From assembly GCA_037441125.1 (NCBI GenBank), contig JBBIST010000064.1:1-18335 (forward strand): a DNA stretch of 18,335 nucleotides, in the 5' to 3' direction. This stretch comes from JALHMQ01 sp037441125 (GTDB lineage Bacteria > Pseudomonadota > Gammaproteobacteria > Burkholderiales > Burkholderiaceae_F). Under the pieces are notes generated by a model that was not told the DNA's origin, made no database searches, and saw only the letters and a list, made by a program, of their open reading frames with translations. Shown piece after piece: positions 1 through 7,576 of the stretch (the first letter of the stretch is position 1; each line of letters starts with the position of its first letter). A program made the translations under genes and the position numbers.

Positions 1-467
1 CGCCCGCGGCACCCGTGGCACCTGTCGCCCCGGCACCGGCGCCGCCGGCAGCGCCGAGTGTGGAGCCGACCCCGCGTCCGGCAGCGCCGGCGGTTCAAAG
101 CGGCTTGACGTGGGCCTGGCCGGCGGGCGGCAAGCTGATCGAGGTCTTCGATGAGGCGCGCAACAAGGGTATCGACATCGCTGGCCAGGAAGGCGATCCG
201 GTGCTCGCCGCCGCCGACGGCCAGGTGGTCTATCGCGGCAACGCCCTGCGCGGCTACGGCAACCTCGTGATCATCAAGCACAGCGACGACTTCATCTCCG
301 CCTATGCGCACAATCGCCAGATCCTGGTCGAGCAGGGCCAAAGCGTGAAGCGCGGCCAACGCATCGCCGAGATCGGTCGGACCGACGCCGATCGGCCAAA
401 GCTGCACTTCGAGATCCGCCGTCAGGGCCGGCCGATTGATCCGGTGCGCCTGCTGCCGCCGCGCTGA
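1..467 (+). CDS. nlpD: Murein hydrolase activator NlpD, C-terminal part (5' end outside window)
   Basis: Partial gene. The frame is open from base 3 at the window edge and ends at TGA 465-467. The first ~35 visible residues are a Pro/Ala-rich linker. They are followed by a LytM (peptidase M23) domain with NKGIDIAG, the stretch GNALRGYGNLVIIKH, SAYAHN and a terminal LHFEIRR. Active LytM enzymes carry zinc-binding HxxxD and HxH; here the first His is Asn (NKGID) and the HxH is LHF. This is the degenerate pattern of NlpD/EnvC proteins, which do not cut peptidoglycan but activate amidases such as AmiC at the division site. NlpD is normally an outer-membrane lipoprotein with a LysM domain, and both of those parts would lie upstream of the window. 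The family assignment is firm; the amidase partner is inferred from E. coli. Confidence 0.93.
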   Translation, partial: PAAPVAPVAPAPAPPAAPSVEPTPRPAAPAVQSGLTWAWPAGGKLIEVFDEARNKGIDIAGQEGDPVLAAADGQVVYRGNALRGYGNLVIIKHSDDFISAYAHNRQILVEQGQSVKRGQRIAEIGRTDADRPKLHFEIRRQGRPIDPVRLLPPR

Positions 468-540
468 GCTGCAGCCGCGCTGGGCGCGAGACGGGCGGCG
501 CGGCGGCGCGCCTGCGAGTGCCCTGTACCGCATGTTTGCC

Positions 541-556
541 GGTCGCGAGCGCGACC
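541..556 (+). other. Perfect stem-loop between nlpD and the exonuclease gene
   Basis: GGTCGC, loop GAGC, GCGACC form a perfect 6-bp stem in the 136-bp gap between nlpD and the next gene. No run of T follows, so it does not look like a standard intrinsic terminator. In DNA this GC-rich, short dyads also arise by chance. The rest of the gap (468-603) holds no other recognisable element except the possible -10 just before the next start. Confidence 0.35.
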
Positions 557-592
557 TGCGCGACAAGGGCGCGCAGCGCGATTCGCGGTCGA

Positions 593-598
593 TACAAT
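593..598 (+). promoter_or_regulatory. Possible -10 element (TACAAT) for the exonuclease gene
   Basis: TACAAT matches the sigma-70 -10 consensus in five of six positions and stands out in GC-rich surroundings. A start site about 7 nt downstream would fall at or next to the GTG at 604, which implies a leaderless mRNA. No convincing -35 is visible 17 nt upstream, and no Shine-Dalgarno sequence precedes the GTG. Confidence 0.4.
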
Positions 599-603
599 GC
601 CGC

Positions 604-1389
604 GTGACCCCCGTCCTGTGCTTCGACCTCGAGACCGTGCCCGACGTCGACGGCCTGCGCCGCTTGCGCCGCGAGTGGGCCGCGCTCGACGATGCCGCCG
701 TGGCGCAGGCGGCCGCCGCCGAGCGGCGCGAGCGCACCGGCGGCAGCGACTTTCTCCAGCACCACCTGCATCGGATCGTCGCCATCGGCTGCGTGCTGCG
801 CGACGACAGCGGCTTTCGCGTGCGCTGCCTCGGCGGCGCCGACGACGGCGAGGCCAAGCTGGTGCAGGACTTCTTCCGCCTGATCGACCGCTATAGCCCG
901 CAACTGGTGAGCTGGAACGGCGGCGGCTTCGACCTGCCGGTGCTGCACTACCGGGCGATGGTGCACGGGGCGACCGCGGCGCGCTACTGGGACCAGGGCG
1001 AAGACGACCGCGACTTCCGCTGGAACAACTACATCAGCCGCTACCACGCGCGCCATCTCGACCTGATGGATCTGCTGGCCCTGTACCAGCCGCGCGCCAG
1101 CGTCGCGCTCGACGATCTGGCCAAGCTGTGCGGCTTCGCCGGCAAGCTCGGCTTCGACGGTGCTCGCGTCTGGCAGGCCTACCAGGCGGGCGAGCTGGCG
1201 CGCATCCGCGACTACTGCGAGACCGACGTCGTCAACACCTATCTCGTCTACTGCCGCTTCCAGAAGATGCGCGGCCATCTGAGCGCGACGGCCTACGCCG
1301 ACGAGATCAAGCTGGTGCGCGCCGCGCTCGCCGAACGTGCCGGCGCGCCGCATTGGCAGGCCTTCCTCGCCGCCTGGGCCGACACCTGA
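604..1389 (+). CDS. Predicted 3'-5' exonuclease, PolB-like DEDDy family
   Basis: A 261-residue protein resembling the exonuclease domain of family-B DNA polymerases, without a polymerase domain. The DEDDy motifs are in order: Exo I FDLETVPD (D8, E10), Exo II SWNGGGFDLPVL (D110) and Exo III YCETDVVNTY (Y204, D208). These acidic residues normally hold two metal ions for 3'-5' hydrolysis of single-stranded ends. The physiological substrate of these stand-alone proteins is not established. I chose GTG 604 because Exo I follows within eight residues and family members begin this way. The frame is open upstream to an ATG at 436, but that would overlap nlpD and add unrelated sequence. The stop is one base before the rlmD ATG, so the two genes are probably co-transcribed. 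Confidence 0.85.
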   Translation: MTPVLCFDLETVPDVDGLRRLRREWAALDDAAVAQAAAAERRERTGGSDFLQHHLHRIVAIGCVLRDDSGFRVRCLGGADDGEAKLVQDFFRLIDRYSPQLVSWNGGGFDLPVLHYRAMVHGATAARYWDQGEDDRDFRWNNYISRYHARHLDLMDLLALYQPRASVALDDLAKLCGFAGKLGFDGARVWQAYQAGELARIRDYCETDVVNTYLVYCRFQKMRGHLSATAYADEIKLVRAALAERAGAPHWQAFLAAWADT

Positions 1390-1390
1390 A

Positions 1391-2767
1391 ATGCGGGAGC
1401 CATTTTCGATCGAGATCGACTCGCTCGATCTCGACGGCCGCGGCGTCGGCCGCCGCGACTCCAAGGTGGTGTTCGTCGACGGCGCGCTGCCGGGCGAGCG
1501 CGTGCTCGCGGTCGCGACCAAGGTCAAGCCGGGCTACGAATGCGCGCGCCTGGTCGAGGTGCAGCGAGAGTGCGCGGCGCGCGTACGTCCCGCCTGTCCG
1601 CACTTCGGCCTGCATGCCGGCGCCTGCGGCGGCTGCGTCATGCAGCACCTGGAGGCGCGCGCGCAGGTGGCGATCAAGCAGCGCGCCCTCGAAGATGCGC
1701 TCTGGCACATCGGCCGCGTGCGGCCGCGGCAGGTCCTGCGGCCGATCCACGGCCCCACCTGGGGCTATCGCTATCGCGCGCGGCTGGCGGTGCGCTACGT
1801 CGCGCGCAAGGGCGGCGTCCTGGTCGGCTTCCACGAGCGCGGCAGCAGCTACGTCGCCGACATGCGCGAGTGCCATGTGCTGCCGCCGCACCTGAGCCGG
1901 CTGCTGCCGCCGCTGCGCGAATTAGTCGGGCGGCTGACGGTGCGCGAGCGACTGCCGCAGATCGAGATCGCGGTGGCCGGCGACGGCGTGCGGCGCCGCA
2001 CCGCGCTCGTGTTCCGCCATCTGCTGCCGCTGACGCCGGCCGACCGTGACCTGCTCGCCGCCTTCGGCCGCGAGCACGGCGTCGAGCCCTGGGTTCAGCC
2101 GGGCGGACCGCAGACCGCGGTGGCGCTCGATCCGGGCGGCGCGAGTGGCCTGGAGATCGAGCTGGCCGAGTTCGGCCTGCGCGTGCCATTTGCGCCGACC
2201 GACTTCACCCAGGTCAACCACCGCATCAACGAAGTGCTGGTTCGGCTGGCGCTGCGCCTGCTCGAGCCGCGGCGCGACGAGTGCGTCGCCGACTTCTTCT
2301 GCGGCCTGGGCAACTTCACCTTGCCCTTGGCCACGCGCGCGCGCCGCGTGGTCGGGATCGAAGGGCAGGCGACGCTGATCGAGCGCGCGCGCGCCGCCGC
2401 CGAAGGCGCCGGCCTGGCCGAGCGTACGCGCTGGAGCGTTTGCGACCTGTTCGCCTGGTCGCCGGCCGACTGGGATCGGCTCGAAGCGCAGGAGGGCTCG
2501 ATCGGCGCCGTGCTGATCGACCCGCCGCGCGAGGGCGCACTGGCGGTGGCAAAGACGCTGGTGCAGGCGGCGCGCCGCCCGCGCCGCATCGTCTATGTCT
2601 CGTGCAACCCGGCTACGCTGGCACGCGACTGCGCGCTGCTGGTCCACGAAGGCGGCTGGCAACTTGCCGCTTGCGGCGTGGTCAACATGTTCGCGCACAC
2701 CGCGCATGTGGAATCGATCGCGGTGTTCGACGCCGGCGCGGCCGCGAGCGAGAGTGCAGCGTGCTAA
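1391..2767 (+). CDS. rlmD: 23S rRNA (uracil-1939-C5)-methyltransferase RlmD
   Basis: 458 residues. RlmD methylates U1939 of 23S rRNA using S-adenosylmethionine and carries a 4Fe-4S cluster. An N-terminal TRAM-like domain (~1-60) is followed by the cluster cysteines C69, C79, C82 (CGGC) and C161. The methyltransferase domain has the SAM-binding motif FFCGLGNFTLPLA (from ~302), IDPPREGA (D377), the catalytic cysteine in YVSCNPATL (C405) and the general base in HTAHVESI (E441). The order and residues distinguish RlmD from TrmA and RlmC. The first cysteine spacing is C-x9-C rather than the C-x5-C of E. coli; I believe this small insertion is common in betaproteobacterial RlmD. ATG 1391 lies one base after the exonuclease stop. 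The frame is open further upstream, but only into the exonuclease gene. Confidence 0.96.
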   Translation: MREPFSIEIDSLDLDGRGVGRRDSKVVFVDGALPGERVLAVATKVKPGYECARLVEVQRECAARVRPACPHFGLHAGACGGCVMQHLEARAQVAIKQRALEDALWHIGRVRPRQVLRPIHGPTWGYRYRARLAVRYVARKGGVLVGFHERGSSYVADMRECHVLPPHLSRLLPPLRELVGRLTVRERLPQIEIAVAGDGVRRRTALVFRHLLPLTPADRDLLAAFGREHGVEPWVQPGGPQTAVALDPGGASGLEIELAEFGLRVPFAPTDFTQVNHRINEVLVRLALRLLEPRRDECVADFFCGLGNFTLPLATRARRVVGIEGQATLIERARAAAEGAGLAERTRWSVCDLFAWSPADWDRLEAQEGSIGAVLIDPPREGALAVAKTLVQAARRPRRIVYVSCNPATLARDCALLVHEGGWQLAACGVVNMFAHTAHVESIAVFDAGAAASESAAC

Positions 2768-2770
2768 GAT
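2762..2770 (+). promoter_or_regulatory. Likely extended -10 promoter for ndk and downstream genes
   Basis: TGCTAAGAT fits the extended -10 form TGnTAnnnT, with hexamer TAAGAT at 2765-2770. The rlmD stop codon TAA is part of the hexamer. Transcription would begin near 2777, about 105 nt before the ndk ATG, leaving a leader that includes an AT-rich patch (2792-2818). No good -35 is visible inside the rlmD 3' end, as expected for an extended -10 promoter. Inferred from sequence pattern only. Confidence 0.5.
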
Positions 2771-2882
2771 TCCACCCCCGTAGAGCGACGCAACTCATTC
2801 ATTTTTCTAGTGATTTTGCCGTCGGCCGCAGTGCGGATCGCACCCCTTCCGCACCTTCCACCGAACTTCGGAAAAACACGCA
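2768..2882 (+). other. Intergenic leader of ndk
   Basis: 115 bp between rlmD and ndk with a clear AT-rich patch around 2792-2818, unlike the surrounding DNA. GGAAAA at 2870-2875 is a good ribosome-binding site 7 nt before the ndk ATG. I see no intrinsic terminator for rlmD and no open reading frame worth calling. It most likely serves as the 5' leader of the ndk transcript. Confidence 0.6.
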
Positions 2883-3308
2883 ATGGCCATCGAACGCACC
2901 CTGTCCATCATCAAGCCCGATGCGGTCGCCAAGAACGCGATCGGAGCGATCCTGTCGCGTTTCGAGCGCGCCGGCCTGAAGATCGTCGCCGCGCGCATGA
3001 TGCACCTGTCGCGGGCGCAAGCTGAGGCGTTCTACGCCGTGCACCGCGCACGACCTTTCTACAAGGATCTGGTGAACTTCATGATCTCCGGGCCGATCAT
3101 GGTGCAGGTGCTGGAAGGCGAGGGCGCGATCGCCAGGAATCGCGACCTGATGGGTGCCACCGATCCGAAGAAGGCCGCGCCGGGGACGATCCGTGCCGAC
3201 TTCGCCGACAGCATCGACGCCAATGCCGTGCACGGCTCGGACGCGCCGGAGACGGCGGCGGTCGAAGTCGCTTTCTTCTTCCCGGCGCTCGCCATCCACT
3301 CACGTTGA
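2883..3308 (+). CDS. ndk: Nucleoside diphosphate kinase
   Basis: 141 residues, the normal length. Ndk transfers the gamma phosphate of ATP to nucleoside diphosphates through a phospho-histidine and so balances the NTP and dNTP pools. The N terminus ERTLSIIKPDAV and the active-site segment NAVHGSD (H117) are characteristic, and the loop RPFYKDLVNFMISGP is intact. The start at ATG 2883 is fixed by the preceding GGAAAA ribosome-binding site and by the conserved N terminus. ndk is the first gene of the long run to der; ndk followed by rlmN is a standard proteobacterial pair. Cytoplasmic. Confidence 0.98.
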   Translation: MAIERTLSIIKPDAVAKNAIGAILSRFERAGLKIVAARMMHLSRAQAEAFYAVHRARPFYKDLVNFMISGPIMVQVLEGEGAIARNRDLMGATDPKKAAPGTIRADFADSIDANAVHGSDAPETAAVEVAFFFPALAIHSR

Positions 3309-3330
3309 GAAAGCGGGGCCGGAGTCCGCC

Positions 3331-4452
3331 GTGGATCGCGTCAACCTGCTTGGCCTGGACGTCGCTGCGCTGACGGCGCTCGTCTCGTCGCTGGGCGAGA
3401 AGCCGTTTCGCGCGCGCCAGCTGGCGCGCTGGATCCACCGGCGCGGCGCCCGCTCGTTTGACGAGATGACCGATCTCGCCCGGTCGCTTCGCGGCAAGCT
3501 TGCCGAGGGGGCGCAGATCGCTGCGCCGCCGGTGCTGCGCGATGCCACCGCCGCCGACGGCACCCGCAAGTGGCTGCTCGACGTCGGCCAGGCCAACGCG
3601 ATCGAGACCGTGTTCATCCCCGAGGACGATCGCGGCACGCTGTGCATCTCGACCCAGGCCGGCTGCGCCATGGCCTGCCTGTTCTGCGCCACCGGTGCCC
3701 AAGGCTTCAACCGCAACCTCACGACGGCCGAGATCGTCGGCCAACTGTGGTGGGCCGAGCATTTGCTGCGCGCCGATGCCGGCCTGAGCGCCGAGCACGA
3801 GAGGGTGATCAGCAATGTCGTGCTGATGGGCATGGGCGAGCCGCTGCAGAACCTGGAGGCGGTGCTGCCGGCGCTGCGCCTGATGCTCGACGACGATGCC
3901 TACGGGCTGTCGCGCCGGCGGGTGACGCTGTCGACCAGCGGCCTGGTGCGGCAGATGGACAAGCTGGCGCAGCAGTGCCCGGTGGCGCTGGCGGTGTCGC
4001 TGCACGCGCCCAACGACGACCTGCGCGACCGCCTCGTGCCTCTGAACCGCAAGCATCCGCTGCGCGACCTGATGGCCGCCTGCCGGCGCTACCTGGCGCG
4101 CGCGCCGCGCGACTTCATCACCTTCGAGTACGTGATGATCGACGGCGTCAACGACCGCGACGAACACGCGCGCGAGCTGCTCACCCTGGTGCGCGAGGTG
4201 CCGTGCAAATTCAACCTGATCCCGTTCAATCCCTTCGCCGGCTCGACGCTGGCGCGATCGCCGGCGGCGCGGATCGCCGCTTTCGCGCGCATCCTTCAGG
4301 ACGCCGGCATCGTCACCACCACGCGCCGCACGCGCGGCGACGACATCGATGCCGCCTGCGGCCAGCTGGCGGGCGAGGTGCGCGACCGCACGCGCCGCAG
4401 CGAGCGTCGGCTCAAGATTGCGCCGGCGGCAGCGTCGGCCGGTGCCGCTTGA
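3331..4452 (+). CDS. rlmN: Dual-specificity 23S rRNA/tRNA adenine-C2 methyltransferase RlmN
   Basis: 373 residues. RlmN is a radical-SAM enzyme that makes 2-methyladenosine at A2503 of 23S rRNA and at A37 of some tRNAs. The radical-SAM motif CAMACLFC (C112, C116, C119) binds the 4Fe-4S cluster. The catalytic cysteine of the TRRTRGDDIDAACGQLAG segment is C343, and C105 is the equivalent of the second conserved cysteine. GTG 3331 was chosen because GGAG ends 6 nt before it and the encoded N terminus fits the family. Earlier in-frame starts lie inside ndk. The gap to ndk is 22 nt, so co-transcription is likely. Confidence 0.97.
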   Translation: MDRVNLLGLDVAALTALVSSLGEKPFRARQLARWIHRRGARSFDEMTDLARSLRGKLAEGAQIAAPPVLRDATAADGTRKWLLDVGQANAIETVFIPEDDRGTLCISTQAGCAMACLFCATGAQGFNRNLTTAEIVGQLWWAEHLLRADAGLSAEHERVISNVVLMGMGEPLQNLEAVLPALRLMLDDDAYGLSRRRVTLSTSGLVRQMDKLAQQCPVALAVSLHAPNDDLRDRLVPLNRKHPLRDLMAACRRYLARAPRDFITFEYVMIDGVNDRDEHARELLTLVREVPCKFNLIPFNPFAGSTLARSPAARIAAFARILQDAGIVTTTRRTRGDDIDAACGQLAGEVRDRTRRSERRLKIAPAAASAGAA

Positions 4453-4465
4453 GCCGATGGCAGCC

Positions 4466-5269
4466 ATGAAGCGAGTCATCGGCGTCGGTGCCGTGATCGG
4501 CGCGGCGCTGCTGCTGGCGGCGTGCGAGACCACCACCACGCTCAACGGCCGGCCGCTGGCGCCGCCGGCAGCGGCGCCGCGTCCGACCGAGGCCGACCTG
4601 CAACGGCGCGCCGAGATCCGGCTGCAGTTGGCCGCGACCTACTACCAGCAGCGCCAGTACGCGGTGGCGATCGAGGAAGCCAACCAGGCGCTGGCTCTGA
4701 ATCCGAACCTGAGCGCTGCGCACGGACTGCTCGGCCTGATCCACATGAACCTCGACGACCCCTCGCAGGCCGAAGCGAGCTTCGCGCGCGCGCTGCGCAT
4801 GGATCCCGACAATCCCGAGTTGCACAACAACTACGGCTGGTTCCTGTGCCGCACCGGTCGCGAGCGCGCCGCGATCGAGCACTTCCAGCGCGCCGCCGCC
4901 AACCGGCTGTACGCGACGCCGGCGCTGCCGCTGCAAAACGCCGGTGTATGCATGATCCAGGTGCGCGACTTCAAGGCGGCCGAGTCGTTCCTGCGCCAGT
5001 CCCTCGAGCGCGACGCGACCTCGGCCGTGGTCAAGTTCCAGCTTGCACGCCTGTACCTGATGACGCGCCAGCTCGAGCGCGCCAACTTCTACTTCAGCCT
5101 GCTCGAAGGCGGCCTGGAGCCGACCGCCGAGACGCTGTGGCTCGGACTGCGCATCGCCCGCGCGCAGGGCGATGTCCATGCCGAGCGTGGCTACGCCGAG
5201 CAGTTGCGCCGCCGCTTCCCGGGGTCACCGGAGGCGGGGCTGTTGCGGCGCGGGGTGTTTGATGAGTGA
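4466..5269 (+). CDS. pilF: Type IV pilus biogenesis/stability lipoprotein PilF (PilW), TPR protein
   Basis: 267 residues. The N terminus MKRVIGVGAV continues into a hydrophobic stretch ending in the lipobox LLAAC, with acylated C20 expected after cleavage by signal peptidase II. The rest is helical TPR repeats (for example YAVAIEEANQALALNPN and QAEASFARALRMDPDNPELHNNYGW). This matches PilF/PilW, the outer-membrane lipoprotein pilotin that helps the PilQ secretin insert and multimerise. Position between rlmN and rodZ is the usual one. An in-frame ATG at 4457, nine bases earlier (adding Met-Ala-Ala), is an equally possible start. I preferred 4466 because it gives a typical Met-Lys-Arg signal-peptide start. 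No pilus structural genes are in this window, so a role in pili here is inferred from the family. Confidence 0.88.
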   Translation: MKRVIGVGAVIGAALLLAACETTTTLNGRPLAPPAAAPRPTEADLQRRAEIRLQLAATYYQQRQYAVAIEEANQALALNPNLSAAHGLLGLIHMNLDDPSQAEASFARALRMDPDNPELHNNYGWFLCRTGRERAAIEHFQRAAANRLYATPALPLQNAGVCMIQVRDFKAAESFLRQSLERDATSAVVKFQLARLYLMTRQLERANFYFSLLEGGLEPTAETLWLGLRIARAQGDVHAERGYAEQLRRRFPGSPEAGLLRRGVFDE

Positions 5270-6095
5270 AGCGGCACCGTCTGAGGGCGCGGTGCCGGCC
5301 GGCGAGGCAGCGCCGGCAGCCGGCTTCGGGCGCATGCTGGCGCAGGCGCGTGCGGCGCGCGGGCTTGGCGTCGCCGAGGTAGCGGCGCGCCTGCGCCTGC
5401 ATCCGCGTCAGGTGGTGGCGCTGGAGGAGGAGCGGCTCGAGGCGCTGCCTGAGGCGCCGTTCGTGCGCGGCTTCGTGCGCAACTACGCCAAGGAACTGGA
5501 TCTCGATCCGGCGCCGCTTCTGGCGGCGCTCGAGCGCGCCGCTCCGGCGCGCGAGTTCAAGACGCCGCCGGCATCAGCGGTGACTCAGGCGGATACGCGT
5601 CGGCTCAGGATGGAACGTGGTTCGCGCAGTGCGGTGATCGGCGGCGGCCTCGGCCTGCTGGTGGTGCTCGGTGTGATCGGCTGGTTCGCCTCGCAGCGCC
5701 CGGCGCTTCCTGCAATCGAGGCGCCGCAGGCGGCGCGCACGGATTCGCCGTTGCCGCCCGTCGCGAGCGAGCCGGCGCCGGTGGCGGCAGCAGCGGCGCC
5801 GGCGGCTGCGCCAGCGACCTCAGTCGCGCCTGCTAGCGAAGTGGCGGCTACAGCGCTGCTGCGGCTCACCGTCGGCGAGCGACCGTCTTGGGTCGAGATC
5901 GCGCAGGGCGACGGCCGGGTTGTGTTGAGCGGGCTGCAGGAGCCCGGAACTGATCGCCGCATCGGCGCGGCGCAGCCGCCGCTTAACGTCGTGATCGGCA
6001 ACGCCTCGAGCGTCACCCTCGAATACCGCGGCCGGCGCATCGACCTCGCCGCCCACACGCGCGCCAACGATCTGGCGCGCCTGACGCTGGAGTGA
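5262..6095 (+). CDS. rodZ: Cytoskeletal/cell-shape protein RodZ (HTH and DUF4115)
   Basis: 277 residues. An N-terminal helix-turn-helix of the HTH_25 type (~21-80, with LAQARAARGLGVAEVAARL and RGFVRNYAKELDLDP) is followed by a basic segment and one transmembrane helix (~124-143, IGGGLGLLVVLGVIGWF). After that come a Pro/Ala-rich linker (~150-205) and a C-terminal periplasmic DUF4115 domain (~205-277). RodZ links MreB filaments to the peptidoglycan synthesis complex; its HTH binds MreB rather than acting as a classic repressor. The ATG lies inside the end of pilF (8-base overlap ending at TGA 5269), so translational coupling is likely. Placement before ispG is conserved in beta- and gammaproteobacteria. 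Confidence 0.9.
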   Translation: MSEAAPSEGAVPAGEAAPAAGFGRMLAQARAARGLGVAEVAARLRLHPRQVVALEEERLEALPEAPFVRGFVRNYAKELDLDPAPLLAALERAAPAREFKTPPASAVTQADTRRLRMERGSRSAVIGGGLGLLVVLGVIGWFASQRPALPAIEAPQAARTDSPLPPVASEPAPVAAAAAPAAAPATSVAPASEVAATALLRLTVGERPSWVEIAQGDGRVVLSGLQEPGTDRRIGAAQPPLNVVIGNASSVTLEYRGRRIDLAAHTRANDLARLTLE

Positions 6096-6178
6096 TCGGC
6101 CGTGGCAAACGGACCCCGCGCGCCTCGGCCCGCGTGCCGCGCGCGGCGACAGTGGTGCGCTCGCCGGAGACGCAGACC

Positions 6179-7477
6179 ATGAACTGGGTGGCCGGCGAAG
6201 ACGCCGTGCTCGCAGCCGGGCCCGCGTGTGCCGGGCCGCTGGCGCGTCGGTGTACGCGCCGGGTGGCCGTGCGTTGGGGCGCGCGCGAGGTGTCAATCGG
6301 CGGCGGCGCGCCGGTAATGGTGCAGTCGATGACCAACACCGACACGGCCGATGCGATCGCCACCGCGATCCAGGTCAAGGAGCTGGCGCAGGCCGGCAGC
6401 GAAGTGGTGCGCATCACGGTCAACTCGCCCGAGGCGGCGGCCGAGGTGGCGTCGATCCGCGACCAGCTCGACCGCATGGGGATCGACGTGCCGCTGGTCG
6501 GTGACTTCCACTACAACGGCCACAAGCTGCTGGCCGACTTCCCGGGCTGCGCGACATCGCTGTCGGCGTACCGGATCAATCCCGGCAACGTCGGCCGCGG
6601 TGCCCGGCGCGAGGACAACTTCGCGCGCATGGTCGAGGTCGCCGTGCGCGAGGGCAAACCCGTGCGCATCGGCGTCAACTGGGGATCGCTCGACCAGGAG
6701 TTGCTGGCGCGCATGATGGACGAGAACGCGCGCCGCACGCAGCCGTGGGAGGCCGGCGCGGTACTGCGCGAGGCGCTGGTGCGCAGCGCGATCGAAAACG
6801 CGCAGCGTGCCGAGGAGCTCGGCCTGGGCGGCGACATGATCGTGCTCTCGGCCAAGGTGAGCGGCGTGCAGGATCTGATCGCCGTCTACCGCGAACTGGC
6901 GCGCCGCTGCGACTATCCGCTGCACCTCGGTCTGACCGAGGCCGGGATGGGCAGCAAGGGCATCGTCGCCTCGACCGCGGCGCTGGCGGTGCTGCTGCAG
7001 GAGGGCATCGGCGACACGATCCGCGTGTCGCTGACGCCGGCTCCGGGCGAGGCGCGCACGCGCGAAGTCGAGGTCGCACAGCAGATCCTGCAGACGATGG
7101 GGCTGCGCGCCTTCGCGCCGATGGTGATCGCCTGTCCCGGCTGCGGCCGCACCACGAGCACCACCTTCCAGGAGCTGGCGCAGCGCATCGAGGGTTTCCT
7201 GCGCCAGCAGATGCCGGTCTGGCGCCGGCAGTATCCGGGTGTGGAGACGATGCGCGTGGCGGTCATGGGCTGCGTCGTCAACGGACCCGGGGAGAGCCGG
7301 CACGCCAACGTCGGCATCAGCCTGCCCGGCTCGGGCGAGGCGCCGGTGGCGCCGGTCTATGTAGACGGCGAGCGCACGGTGACCCTCAAGGGCGAACGGA
7401 TCGCCGAGGAGTTCCAGGCGATCGTCGCCGACTACGTGCAGCGCCGCTACGCGCGCGCTGCGGGCGCCGCGCAATGA
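6179..7477 (+). CDS. ispG: 4-hydroxy-3-methylbut-2-enyl diphosphate synthase IspG
   Basis: 432 residues. IspG converts the cyclic diphosphate MEcPP to HMBPP in the MEP pathway of isoprenoid synthesis, using a 4Fe-4S cluster. Cluster ligands are visible as CPGC (C319, C322) and GCVVNGPGE (C365, E372). The barrel domain begins at VQSMTNTDTADA. The protein has the longer betaproteobacterial form, with extra sequence around MMDENARR. ATG 6179 is preferred because GGAG ends 9 nt upstream and residues 1-25 already precede the conserved core. A GTG at 6092 is also in frame and overlaps the rodZ stop as GTGA; it would add 29 residues not expected in the family. The gap after rodZ (6096-6178) holds nothing else I recognise. 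Confidence 0.95.
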   Translation: MNWVAGEDAVLAAGPACAGPLARRCTRRVAVRWGAREVSIGGGAPVMVQSMTNTDTADAIATAIQVKELAQAGSEVVRITVNSPEAAAEVASIRDQLDRMGIDVPLVGDFHYNGHKLLADFPGCATSLSAYRINPGNVGRGARREDNFARMVEVAVREGKPVRIGVNWGSLDQELLARMMDENARRTQPWEAGAVLREALVRSAIENAQRAEELGLGGDMIVLSAKVSGVQDLIAVYRELARRCDYPLHLGLTEAGMGSKGIVASTAALAVLLQEGIGDTIRVSLTPAPGEARTREVEVAQQILQTMGLRAFAPMVIACPGCGRTTSTTFQELAQRIEGFLRQQMPVWRRQYPGVETMRVAVMGCVVNGPGESRHANVGISLPGSGEAPVAPVYVDGERTVTLKGERIAEEFQAIVADYVQRRYARAAGAAQ

Positions 7478-7576
7478 CCGGCGGCGCAGGCGTGTGGCGC
7501 ACTGCGGTCGGCGACGGCGCAGCGCGGCCGGCAGCCGGCAGCAATGCGGAGGCGGCGCGGGCCGCGACGACAGCCC

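Noticed and set aside
541..556. Intrinsic terminator after nlpD
   Set aside because: The stem is perfect but short and no T-run follows, so it was kept only as a stem-loop.
436..603. Exonuclease beginning at ATG 436
   Set aside because: It overlaps the end of nlpD and adds an Arg-rich stretch unrelated to the family. The Exo I motif starts properly from GTG 604.
292..1527. 411-codon minus-strand open frame opposite nlpD, the exonuclease and rlmD
   Set aside because: It spans three forward genes and has a composition typical of antisense translation of GC-rich genes. No promoter or family supports it.
6092..6178. N-terminal extension of IspG from GTG 6092 overlapping the rodZ stop
   Set aside because: The GTGA overlap is attractive, but the extra 29 residues are not expected in the family and ATG 6179 has a proper ribosome-binding site.
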